The notes beneath the pieces are model-generated. The model worked only from the letters and a program-made list of their open reading frames with translations, ran no database searches and was not told where the DNA came from. A program made the translations under genes and the position numbers. This document shows, one piece after another, positions 13,567 to 24,266 of a stretch of 64,000 nucleotides of DNA (positions within the stretch are counted from its first letter, which is position 1; every line of letters starts with the position of its first letter). The stretch comes from Anoplopoma fimbria. Its lineage: Eukaryota > Chordata > Actinopteri > Perciformes > Anoplopomatidae. The stretch is taken from the NCBI RefSeq assembly GCF_027596085.1, contig NC_072462.1:21985112-22049111 (forward strand), read 5' to 3'.

Positions 13567-15510
13567 TCTTCTGTCTGTATGTAAATCCAGAGGCAAATTA
13601 AAATACAGGTAATGACTATCATGCTGATTGGCTGATGGCAGCCATGGGTTTTTAGCGGATATACACTCCTGTCTAGGAACATTTGGACTTTACAAATATG
13701 CAAGTCAGACTCATGAGTTATGGCCATTCAAATTTTCCTGGATTGGCCAGAGCTGATTGATTGATATGATTGACTTGATTGCCGATTGATATGTTTAAAG
13801 TCTATACTTAGAAGAAAAATATAAAGAGAAGCATTTACAAAATGTGTTTTACAAAAGACCCAAGCAAATGGACCAAAAAACAACAAAACATAAAAGGCTA
13901 TCCTGTATAAAAGTGAAATTAGTCAGATTTTATGACAATCTTATATCTTGTAACTCATTCTTCAGCCTAAAACCTTAAGGCATGTATTGCGGCTCCACTT
14001 TGCTTCATAAAAGAGTGCGTTTGACCTAATTTACATTTTCACTCTAAGTTAAGCATCCTCTATTCTTCATCACTTTTCTGAATGTACTGTTGCTACTGCT
14101 CTAATTCGTTTTATCCCAGCATATCCTTAAGCGAGGCTCCGAGCCGAAGCAGTGATAATTACTAAAAAATCATCCCGTTTGATATCTCAGACACTTTTCC
14201 GATGACTCCAGGCAAAGCTCTCGTCAGAACGCAGAAGTACATCAGTGCGAGTACAAGAGCTCAAATTGATTCAGTGTGAGCAGTGAAAAAAAGGGCTGCT
14301 GCAATTAACCTGCAGGCACAAAACCATCTTTTGTATCGTTTATATAATGGTGAGCTTGATGCAAAGATGATGGCTCAGATTTTGAAACCGAAACAATAAG
14401 ACAGGGCTCCACTGGGATACTGTACACAAACTGTTTGATTATGTTCATTGTTCTGTTGTAGGAAAATGAAGCCACATCTGCTGCTGTTTGTCAAAGTTTA
14501 GCGCCAAATCATTTTTCACTTTGTTAAAAAGTCAGACACATCACAGCTGATTGCACATGCTTTAACCACCAAGAATGATGAATGTTCACACTGAAGTTTC
14601 TTTATATTCTGATACAAAGAAGCAAAGGGAATGCGACTAACTCAGAGTAGAGATTAAGAAATGAATCGCCGCTCCCATTATCTGTCCTCTCTCTCTTTCT
14701 CTTGCTCATATATAACAGCCGCTGAGAGATACGGCGTTCAATACAGGAGATATGAGAGCAGCTATAGGAGGCAAGTTTGATTAATGAGCTGGTGCAAAGG
14801 AACGAGTATACTGTCTGTCAAATTGTCTCATTTGTATTTTGTATGCGTCCTGCATTGATGTGTGCATACGTGTGTGCCTGTGCAGGTGGTCTAGGGCATT
14901 TATTCAAATTAAAGAGGGAAACAGAGAGTGAGAGATGGATCGGGGAACGGGGGGATTAGCGGAGATGGCTTGGTGCAGAGCATTGTGGATGTTTTCCTCC
15001 GGCTAATCCCTGTGATTGATGACTCGGTTCCCTTAAGTCTCTGTGTTGGCTGCTGTGTCAATTACTCATTAATCCTTCTAAGTGTTTACTTAATTTGGAG
15101 ACCTAAACTGCTTCTCTATGTCCAACAGTATGTGCATGTGCATTCTCACACACGTGGCAAGTACTCACAGGTCAGTAAGCCAGTGCAAAGAAAGTAGTTT
15201 CTGTTGATGTACTAGCCATTTGGATTTAAAATGGAACTTCTGGTATTTTGTTTACCTGGGTGTTATATTTTTGTTCAAAATGACTCTTGTTTATTCACTC
15301 AACGACATTGATTAAGGAGTACAAGCCTGTCAGAGCTTTTAGAAACACTTAACAGAAATAATCAAAAAGTTGAGTCTAACTGAAAGTTAACAGAGAAAAT
15401 AGTCCCTGGAGTTCTTTGTAGCTGTTGTAGAAAATGATACACCATATCAGTTTTACCTGCTGGTCCAGTTTACTTACCTGCCCTATTCATTCACATTTAC
15501 CAGCCAAAAC

Positions 15511-15680
15511 AGCTAAGCTGGTATTTTTTGCACCTTATAAGTCTGTGTCGTCATGGCAAAAGGTTGTCCTGGAGACACTAGCAGGAACTAGAAGAAGATT
15601 TGAGTACCTAGCCAGGTGTTTCTGTCTGTCTGTGGATGCATTTTGTTACCGTCATAGCATCACAACTGTATGCAGTCTCG
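15511..15680 (+). repeat. Dispersed repeat family B, copy 1
   Basis: Aligns with 32170-32395 on the same strand. Shared landmarks in order are a cagcc-aacag start, tttt-caccttrtragtctgtg, atggcaaaa, gaaacac/gagacac, caggaact, gagtac, ccaggt, tttctgtct and ttttgt. No coding potential. The superfamily is unknown. Confidence 0.65.
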
Positions 15681-17603
15681 TGTATATGGGTATATATAAT
15701 ATATATCATATTCACATTGACTTCATGTACGGAGCAAAATGGTCCCAGAGTGGCTGATGAAAGCTATTGAAGTCCAGTTCAACTGATAAAGATAGTCGGC
15801 CTCTAGTTTGCATCCGCATCAGATGACCAGTGTAGGAATTCTAAGCCGTTTATATCATAATAATGTAATTTGAGGGGACAATTATATAGTTGTATATGAT
15901 ATATCTGCCGCCGATGTTCTGCCATGCCGTTACTGCAGCCAGCTTTTATTTCCTGGTTTCTTCGATTTGATAATTGACCTGCTGCAGTTTAAAAGGTTCT
16001 ACGACTCCCAAACTGTTCACCCAAAGTGTTTGTTAACACCCCCAGGTTAATATGCTAGCACTTTGAATTGTGAATGTAATCATAATGTTTATTTCGATCT
16101 TTAAGTTCAGTGAAACACATAGCACAATAATGAAGCTTAAACCCCCCCTAGCCACTGTATAATTCCAGATCTAATGTGCCAAACAATAAAAACATATTGT
16201 TGTTGTAATGTATTCTGACTGCACTGTGTGCTGTGAGACTGGCACGTTGTGGTTCTGCTTGACAGAGCGACACGTGCAAACTGAACCGATGTGATTCTTC
16301 ACATTTCTTCTTTGCTCCCGCTCAGTGTCAGGATAACACTTCATCGACAGTCTCACAGGCACGATCTCTGCCTACAGCACTCTTTGCCTTTACCCCCCCG
16401 AAGGCACACATACATTCAGCTGACAGATGGATCGGACTTTGAAAATTGTGCCAACGCTGCACAGCATCGATGGCTATATGATCCATTCACACCGCTGACA
16501 GATCCGCTTGCCTCCCAGCCACACTCCGATTTCCAACAAGCCATCGAACAAACATTCTAGTTTTGTTACAGTTCATTCGTTCTCCAGAGCCCGCCGAGCG
16601 TGTCGGCGCTGCTAGCTGCTGTAATTGGACAAACCCACAATGCAGCAGTGCCGACAAAGAGTAATGAGACCTTTTAATCTCCCGACCCTTTTTAAGCTAA
16701 TATGAATACGAGATGACTTACTCTCTCCGTCTTCCTCCTGTGCTCCGCTGAGTACAAAAAGAGCCAAAGGGACATCACCCATGTGTGTAGGTTTCTTAGA
16801 TATTTTGACTTTGATTTAACAGCTCAAGGTTGTTGATATTAGTGCCAGAAAATCCAAATTGGGGCAAAAAGTTTCACTATGTGCAGCAAAAGGCAAGCCC
16901 CATAAGAGAATGGGAAAACCTAGGAGGACACCTGTAAATCATATACATCACATCCATACGCTTAAACGTCGCAAAGGAGCAGTCATTTTCAATAATGCCA
17001 CCAACTCACACATTAGAAGTTGAATTTGCTAATAGTCCTTTACTTTTTATGCAACGAAAAAAAGATCACTTCATATGATTAGAGAGAAGCTGTGTTTTCA
17101 TACTTTATTACAGTCTTCAAAGAATTTTGGGAGCTGCGTCTCATGGCCATTACACCTCTTTCACCCACATGGATTTAAAGTTGCAAGTCTCGCTCTCGTC
17201 TCTCCAACAAGCCGGGAGCCTGCATGCTTGTGTTGAGCACTTAATTTAAATGCTCCCAGTCGCTTGTTTCAGTGGTAGAAAATGAGGATTATCAGCTTTT
17301 CCTCCATCAAGTTCTTCTCCGTTGTTGAGTTGAAGTAGAAAACTATTTTCTCGAAGGAATCACAAACAGGCTGGATTAGTAGTTGCTCTCGCGCTTTTGT
17401 TTTTCTCTGAACATCAAGTTGAACCTTTCTCTTGTTGCCCTGCTTGGGGCCTTTTGAGTCTTAAAGTAGTGCTGGGTGGCTTCAAAAAGGTTCAATTCAC
17501 ATTGAATGGAATCCTCTCCAGTGCTCGAGTCTGTATGTGTGAACAGGGAAAAAGAGGATGTTCCTGCACTTCTGCAATTTGCTGCAGCATTCAGCCGTAA
17601 TAA

Positions 17604-17605
<2 letters not shown>

Positions 17606-17700
<95 letters not shown>
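17606..17700 (+). repeat. (GT)n microsatellite
   Basis: A nearly pure GT run on the + strand, about 95 bases. Confidence 0.97.
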
Positions 17701-17702
<2 letters not shown>

Positions 17703-17950
17703 TTGTGTGATTATCTGTGTTTTTGTTTTGCCATCTTGCGGAGCATTCAGTCGGAATAAATTAATTCAGATGCTGCTCACTTTCCCAGGTATTCATTATG
17801 TCTTCCCATTGAATTTATGATTTTACTGAAGATATCAGAATAAGTATGTTTTCAAATCCTATTGTACATGCTTACATTTTCCACCGAGAAGCAGGCTGCT
17901 TTGGGTTTGATTGTTTAGTAAGAGATTGGAATTAGGACAATCTGTATTTT

Positions 17951-18012
17951 GCTGCAGTGTAATTTGTAAAGGCTCTTCTGCAGTGATATAATCATCATCT
18001 TCCCATAGAAAT
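17951..18012 (+). repeat. Short ectopic duplication, copy 1
   Basis: A 62-base block starting gctgcagtgtaatttgtaaa is repeated almost exactly at 19442-19503 on the same strand. It is not low-complexity sequence. Confidence 0.85.
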
Positions 18013-19441
18013 ATCACTGGTGCGTTCGTGTGAAACATCTTTCCTGACAGCAGCAAATAAAAAGGGTTAAAGGCAATCTGCCTGGCTGCTTTCTGGTTTC
18101 CCGTGCTTTGTGTTTCTATCCCCTCTCATACATCTATATGTGTGCTAGCAGGTTGGTGCGGTGTTTGTTGGTGTCTGTGTGACCGTGTGACCGTGTACAG
18201 AGATTGAACGCTTTGATGAACCCGCGTTCACCTGTGCTTTGTGTGTGTGTTCACAGCATCTTATCAGCATGTGCAATTAGCTGGAACAATTAGCGTTGAG
18301 TGGTTTCAACTCAGCAGCCAGATCATCTGCCAGCACCAAAGAAGAACTGCTTTTAACAGACGACTGGTGGATCGCTTTCTCCTGCTCTCATGAATCCACC
18401 TGTCCAAACCAAAACCTCATCCGAACCCTCATGAAAGCACAGACTTTTTGTTTGTGTATTGGACACAAGGGTTTTAATCCATGTACACATTTAGATAGAC
18501 ACTCCCATGGGCAATTTTCAGCCCTTCCAGCACATTATTTGATGTTCAAATAGTCACAGTGTAGTCACAACACATATGCATATTAGCACATGACATCTTG
18601 GTATGATACTTTTAACTTTTTGAGATTTCACTACTCCGCTTGAAAATAGTTTACAATACCATTGGGGCCATTTAATACAGACTCTTTACATAACTAGGGG
18701 TTATGGTGGTTATGGTGGAATCCCTCATGTCTCATAAGTCAATTCTTGCTCTGTAGCTCTACTCTGCAATTTGCCAGGTACCTTTTAAATCTCCTACAGT
18801 ATGCCGACATGCATTTCTAAGCAATGAAACTGGATGGATTCCACAATCGGGTTTTGTGCAGTCAGCTCTTGTGTATAAAATGGATTACCAGGACTCTCAT
18901 GAGAGCGTATTGTTTATTTACGCGGCATCATCTGAAAGCAGTTTACCTGCCGTTGACATTTCCCATTATGCTCGGGTATATATTCCATTATTTTTCCAGC
19001 TATGTTTGTTCAGTTTGAAATCAGGGCCCAGCCTCATCAGCCCAGTGTCACAATCAGCACTTTCCCCCAGGGAGGCCGCATTAGGACCACTGCTCTACGG
19101 CTCCTTAGTCCATCACCACTGTTCTTTATTCACAGAATGGAGCAGCTTGTTAAACCCACTGCCCTCCCTCCATCGCCTCCATTACCCTCCATCTTTGTTT
19201 TTCTCAGTGTGTATCTTGTTTCCCTAAATCTCTGCACGCCTGCTTCTCATTCCACCAAAACACTGTCGCTACATTTCTAAGACCAGCATGCACCATCATA
19301 AGCTCTGTTTGGAACTATAAATCAAATGATGCTCTGTAGCTGATTGGCCAAGTGTCCAAGGGAGAAGCCAATGTGCTTGGATCAAACAATCACTAAATAA
19401 AAACAAAAACACCAGAGTCATTTAGAGCTCCTTGAGATTGT

Positions 19442-19503
19442 GCTGCAGTGTAATTTGTAAAGGCTCTTCTGCAGTGATATCATCATCATCATCCCATAGA
19501 AAT
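19442..19503 (+). repeat. Short ectopic duplication, copy 2
   Basis: Partner of 17951-18012, about 1.5 kb downstream. It differs at only a few positions in the atcatcatc region. Sequence on both sides diverges abruptly. Confidence 0.85.
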
Positions 19504-19667
19504 GTCCATCCTCCACTATATCAACTAATCTCTACATAGTTACAGCTGTGTCCCAGTTCCATGATAGCAGTCTACAGTATGTACTACATAGATCACATTC
19601 AACCTGTTCCTATTGCAAACACGTCAAACACCCAACCTTGATCGGCACCAAGGCCCCCTTTAGCCTC

Positions 19668-20025
19668 TGCATGAGACGATATGGAGAAAATCATATATCA
19701 TGATATTTTTAACCGAATACCTCGATATTGATATTGCAACAATATTGTACGGTTGATCAATTGTGCTTTCATAAAATGTACACAATGAGATTTGGGATAA
19801 ATAATCATCAGTAATGTGTATGTCATGACTAAGTGGGTAAAGGCAAATAATGAAACAACTATAACAATCTGGTATATTGAGAAAATTACATCACTTTACT
19901 GTAATGTAGACAACACTTCAGATTACAAGGCCACTGCAGTGTGCCCGCTCATGTGTTGCTGATATTATATTTATATTACAATACTAAGATATCCAACATC
20001 TAAGACAATAGCTAGTCTCATAATA
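19668..20025. mobile_element. Dispersed teleost repeat rich in ATATCATGATAT motifs
   Basis: The segment contains tatcatgatattttt, gatattgatattgcaacaat, ggtaaaggcaaataatgaa and tatccaacatctaagac in the order of a repeat I recall from many fish genomes. It is non-coding and its class is unknown to me. Boundaries are approximate. Confidence 0.5.
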
Positions 20026-20955
20026 TTTAATACATTACATTGTGTATTTTGAGAACTTCCTATAACTATTTTTTTTAAAAGAAATGCCACTTTTGTTTCC
20101 TTTTTTTTCACAATGTTCAGTCTGCACACAGTGTGATCCTGATTGCATTTTGATTCCCAGGACCTCCTGGTGATATTTGATGGCTCAGAGGGATGGGACA
20201 CATGTCATCGGGCTGGTGACGTGCATTGTTCATATCAAGGAGAAAGCCTTTGACATTACTGCTGTCACAATTTTGACACAATAATAAAATCATGAAGACA
20301 TGCAATCTTCCTTTTGACTTCCCACTGTTTGTGATACTGTGTGCCTTCCTGGATGCAGATATTTCTCTTACATATGGTTGTATCCTCTCTCTCTCTGTGT
20401 GAGTTAGGGCTTCTACAGTGTGCCTACCCATGTGTTGCTGAATTTATTTTTTATCTACACCTCTGCATTGATGGGGCCAATAAAGAGGGGAGGAGGTGGA
20501 AGAGGGAGGGGGTGATGACAGGCATTTTGCTCCAGTCAGTGATCTTCAGTGCTGACAGGGTTTTGTTGCCTCAGAATTGAAGTTATTATCTCTGAACACA
20601 AATCAGGATTGTGAAATTGATTCAGCTGGATCGCTGTGCTCAAGGAGACGGGACTCCACTGCAATCTGCAGCGCAGTGACAAGTAATAATTTGAGTTGTT
20701 GCTTGCAGCACATGTTAGACATTCCAACAGGAGCATTTAGTAGTTGCTTGCAAGTATTGTCAGAAGAAGACAGATAAGGGGAGATTTATGTTAGGGTAAG
20801 CCTAATTTTTGGTTCACTGAAGAAGAGAATTGAGTTATATTGAATTTGGTAGAGAACACCGAGCTACCTTGAGAAGTCTTTTCACTAACTGGACACACGG
20901 AGTCAGCAGAAAGGACTTCTGGAGCTATCATGGTTTGACCTTTTGAGATTTTCAC

Positions 20956-21347
20956 GGTCCACCGGTACCGGTACCGTGAAAAACACCGGTAATCCGGCAC
21001 ACCGGTATACAGGAGGATGAGCCGTCCAGTGAAACATCCGTGAAAACATCATGACATTACGTCACTGCACCGCTACTGTGACAAACACGAAACGTTAAAT
21101 AAAGATAATAAAACATTAAATAAAGATAATAAAACATTAAATAAAGAGAATGAAACATTAAATAAAGATAATGAAAAATTAAATAAAGAAAATGAAACAT
21201 TAAATAAAGACATTAAAACATTAAATAAAGATAATGAAAAATTAAATAAAGAGAATAAAAGATTAAATAAAGATAATAGATGATATTGCAGCCTTCGTGG
21301 CATCAATTTAAGATCTTAAAAATAAGAACTTGAAAATTTAAATATAT

Positions 21348-21414
<67 letters not shown>

Positions 21415-21451
21415 TTTATATGTATGAACAAATGTCTCAATAAAGTTATTG

Positions 21452-21505
<54 letters not shown>

Positions 21506-21637
21506 ACCCGGCATGCAATGCGCGGTGATCGCCGGAACCTATTTCCCGGTCACCGGGATTCTACCGGGACCTCTCCTCTAGCTCCCAGACGGCTCAACCT
21601 CCTCTAGCTATGCTAGCTATAGGAGGTTGAGCCGGTC
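20956..21637 (+). repeat. Array copy 1
   Basis: Contains the minisatellite at about 21093-21280, a TA run at about 21352-21408, caataaagttattgaattt followed by about 44 A residues (21459-21502), and the CCGGG-rich tail. The left edge abuts unique sequence. Confidence 0.9.
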
Positions 21638-22023
21638 GGTCCACCGGTACCGGTACCGTGAAAAACACCGGTAATCCGGCACACCGGTATACAGGAGGAT
21701 GAGCCGTCCAGTGAAACATCCGTGAAAACATCATGACATTACGTCACTGCACCGCTACTGTGACAAACACGAAACGTTAAATAAAGATAATAAAACATTA
21801 AATAAAGATAATAAAACATTAAATAAAGAGAATGAAACATTAAATAAAGATAATGAAAAATTAAATAAAGAAAATGAAACATTAAATAAAGACATTAAAA
21901 CATTAAATAAAGATAATGAAAAATTAAATAAAGAGAATAAAAGATTAAATAAAGATAATAGATGATATTGCAGCCTTCGTGGCATCAATTTAAGATCTTA
22001 AAAATAAGAACTTGAAAATTTAA

Positions 22024-22103
<80 letters not shown>

Positions 22104-22315
22104 AATATATTGTGTTTTATATGTATGAACAAATGTCTCAATAAAGTTATTGAATTTAAAAAAAAAAAAAAAAAAAATCTACCCGGCATGCAATGCGCGG
22201 TGATCGCCGGAACCTATTTCCCGGTCACCGGGATTCTACCGGGACCTCTCCTCTAGCTCCCAGACGGCTCAACCTCCTCCTCTAGCTATGCTAGCTATAG
22301 GAGGTTGAGCCGGTC
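21638..22315 (+). repeat. Array copy 2
   Basis: Same order as copy 1. The TA run is longer (about 22030-22101) and the poly(A) shorter (about 20 bases). The tail has an extra cct near 22278. Confidence 0.9.
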
Positions 22316-22890
22316 GGTCCACCGGTACCGGTACCGTGAAAAACACCGGTAATCCGGCACACCGGTATACAGGAGGATGAGCCGTCCAGTGAAACATCCG
22401 TGAAAACATCATGACATTACGTCACTGCACCGCTACTGTGACAAACACGTTAAATAAAGATTAAATAAAGATAATAAAACATTAAATAAAGATAATTAAA
22501 ACATTAAATAAAGAGAATGAAAAATTAAATAAAGAAAATGAAACATTAAATAAAGACATTAAAACATTAAATAAAGATAATGAAAAATTAAATAAAGAGA
22601 ATAAAACATTAAATAAAGATAATAGATGATATTGCAGCCTTCGTGGCATCAATTTAAGATCTTAAAAATAAGAACTTGAAAATTTAAATATATACATTTA
22701 TATATATAAATATATTGTGTTTTATATGTATGAACAAATGTCTCAATAAAGTTATTGAATTTAAAAAAATAAATAAATAAATCTACCCGGCATGCAATGC
22801 GCGGTGATCGCCGGTGAACGAACCTATTTCCATCCTGGTGCTCCGGTCACCGGGATTCTACCGGGACGGCTCCTCTAGCTCCCTCTAGCT
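22316..22890 (+). repeat. Array copy 3, diverged and truncated
   Basis: The minisatellite has fewer units, the TA run is nearly absent, and the poly(A) is replaced by aaaaaaataaataaataaat. The tail has extra sequence (aacgaacctatttccatcct) not found in copies 1 and 2. It ends where the transposase fragment begins. Confidence 0.88.
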
Positions 22891-22894
22891 CCCG

Positions 22895-23134
22895 TTCAAA
22901 CTCAAGGCTATCAGTCACGCAGTAGAACATGGGAATAGAGCAGCTGCGGGAGAATTCAACGTTAATGAATCAATGGTACGGAAGTGGAGGAAGTTTGACT
23001 GACTGACTGTTTTGTTTCGCTTAATGCGCCTTATAGTCCGGAGCGCCTTATATATGAAAAAAGATCGAAAATAGACCATTCATTGACAGTGCGCCTTATA
23101 ATCCAGTGCGCCCTATAGTGCGGAAAATACGGTA
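22895..23134 (+). mobile_element. Pogo-like transposon remnant: HTH fragment plus terminal repeat
   Basis: The frame 22895-22999 reads FKLKAISHAVEHGNRAAAGE and then FNVNESMVRKWRKFD before a stop. This is the helix-turn-helix of Brinker/CENP-B-type DNA-binding domains in pogo-like transposases, with the hallmark GNRAAA and NESMVRKWRK. All downstream catalytic sequence is missing. From about 23015 the DNA changes to repeated gcgccttata motifs and gcggaaaatacggta, which I recognise as the terminal region of an abundant fish DNA transposon. The remnant thus joins an N-terminal fragment directly to a terminal inverted repeat. No matching opposite end was found upstream. Confidence 0.75.
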
Positions 23135-23675
23135 CTATACAAATCCCAACACCAGTCCCTTGAGGGGCATTGAAATAGTCATTAAAATTACATGTTACAG
23201 TTTATCAAAAACAAGAACAACCAGCCATGACAATACTAAGATAAATTAAACTAATTGCAAAACATTTTTAAAATTGCCTTAAGTGCACAAATAATGTTGT
23301 TTAATGATTACCGTTCTGGCCAAGTTTTAACCTGAACCTGAACTCCTGAACCTGCTTTGAGCTGGCAGGTTGGGAATTCCAAAGAGTTGTGCCTTTAACT
23401 GAGAATGTAGTTAGTGCAAAAAGCAGTACACAGCAGTTTTTAAATCTGCAGTGTTTGTTATCATTTCTAGTCTCGAATGAAACTCAAGGTTTGTGGTGCA
23501 CAAGGATAGTTTGATCATTAAGAGCTTCAACCCCATTCGGTCTGATTTCTCCAGACCAGCGGGCACATGGTAACACATTGATCTGCAGTGGGGTTGCACA
23601 TACTGCGAGCTATCAGAAGGCAATGAGCCACAGCCAACAGCAATTTTCAGTGGATATGTGTCAGAAATGTGTTTG

Positions 23676-23697
23676 TTGTGTGTGCGTGTGCGTGCGT

Positions 23698-23729
<32 letters not shown>

Positions 23730-23738
23730 GGGGGGGGG
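23676..23738 (+). repeat. (GT)n microsatellite with G run
   Basis: GT run on the + strand interrupted by gcgtgcg, followed by nine consecutive G residues. Confidence 0.93.
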
Positions 23739-24011
23739 TTCATTTGGGTTTTTTGCAGTTAGAAGCACTGCAAAAATTGGTTGCTTCTTTGTAATCTTTC
23801 ATTTTCTCCCAAGTTTATTGTGTTCTACTTTATTCACTGCTCCAACCTCACACTGTGTGTGTACCATTGGATTTATGTTGCGTATTATATGGCCTCAGAC
23901 AATCTAATTAAATTGATTGAAGATTTTTGGGTACTGTTTACTGTTTTCTTTTTTGAACTTGTTTGTTTTGAAAAACACGTTTTGTTTTACTTGTGTTTAT
24001 AACGTGGTTCA

Positions 24012-24045
24012 CCTCTCCTCTCCTCTCCTCTCCTCTCCTCTCCTC
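24012..24045 (+). repeat. (TCCTC)n microsatellite forming the exon's polypyrimidine tract
   Basis: Six uninterrupted tcctc units occupy 24016-24045 and run straight into the AG at 24046-24047. The whole acceptor pyrimidine tract of the next whrn exon is therefore simple sequence. Confidence 0.93.
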
Positions 24046-24047
24046 AG

Positions 24048-24266
24048 GTGCTTAAGGGCAGTAAAAAGCTTTGCCTCTCTGTGCGTTCAGTCGGGCGGAT
24101 TCCAGGTGGCTATGTTACCAACCATGTTTATACCTGGGTTGACCCTCAGGGTCGGAGTGTGTCCCCTCCTCCTGACCTGCCTGAGCATCGGAGCGCCACG
24201 CTGAGAAGAACTGACAGCCAGCGACGCAGCAACATGCAGCTACTGCAGGAGGGAGACGAGAAGAAG
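24048..24266 (+). CDS. whrn: Whirlin exon: end of PDZ1 and PDZ1-PDZ2 linker
   Basis: 219 bases, 73 codons, phase 0 at both ends. It reads VLKGSKKLCLSVRSVGRIPG, then a segment with YTWVDPQGRS, and ends LLQEGDEKK. It matches my memory of mammalian whirlin, where the equivalent exon supplies the last strand of PDZ1 (KGSKKLVLSV) and the linker with YTWVDPQGRS. Whirlin is a cytoplasmic PDZ scaffold at stereocilia tips and in photoreceptors, where it binds usherin, ADGRV1 and myosin XVa. The acceptor is tcctcag and the donor gtgagg. The linker part from SPPPDLPEHRS onward is the least conserved. There is no ATG start, as the exon is internal. I cannot tell which of the two teleost paralogues this is. 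Confidence 0.93.

Larger units (their letters stand above)
20956..22890 (+). repeat. Three-copy tandem array of a ~680-bp composite unit
   Basis: The unit starts ggtccaccggtaccggtacc at 20956, 21638 and 22316, giving periods of 682 and 678 bases. The third copy runs to about 22890. Each unit has a GC-rich head (CCGGT motifs and aggaggatgagccgtcc), an AT-rich minisatellite of attaaataaagataatgaa-type units, a conserved segment (gcagccttcgtggcatcaat), a TA dinucleotide run, an AATAAA hexamer followed by poly(A), and a GC-rich tail with gacggctcaacctcctc. That tail is an imperfect inverted copy of the head motif. Copies 1 and 2 look identical outside the microsatellites, giving two identical spurious 77-residue minus-strand frames. 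Confidence 0.92.
1..24047 (+). other. whrn: Intron upstream of first visible whirlin exon (partial)
   Basis: No exon was recognised here. In vertebrate whirlin the exon before the one at 24048 is a long first exon encoding the N-terminal helical domain and most of PDZ1. No open frame with that content occurs here, so this is read as the end of a large intron 1. It ends with a pyrimidine tract and AG at 24046-24047. It holds GT microsatellites, a Tc1-like element, MITE-type repeats and a tandem array, each listed separately. The stretches between listed items (for example 1-1870, 2200-4080, 5000-8840, 14000-15500, 16000-17600, 18100-19400) are AT-rich noncoding sequence in which I see no gene. 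Confidence 0.7.

Noticed and set aside
21073..21988. Two identical 77-residue minus-strand frames (LFNVSFSLFN-type repeats)
   Set aside because: They are translations of the taaataaag minisatellite within tandem array copies 1 and 2. The identity reflects DNA duplication, not a protein family.
1..24047. Search for the first whirlin exon (N-terminal domain and PDZ1)
   Set aside because: No frame carries a first-PDZ-like GLGF/GGSEHG-type sequence or the helical N-terminal domain, so the exon is taken to lie upstream of the window.
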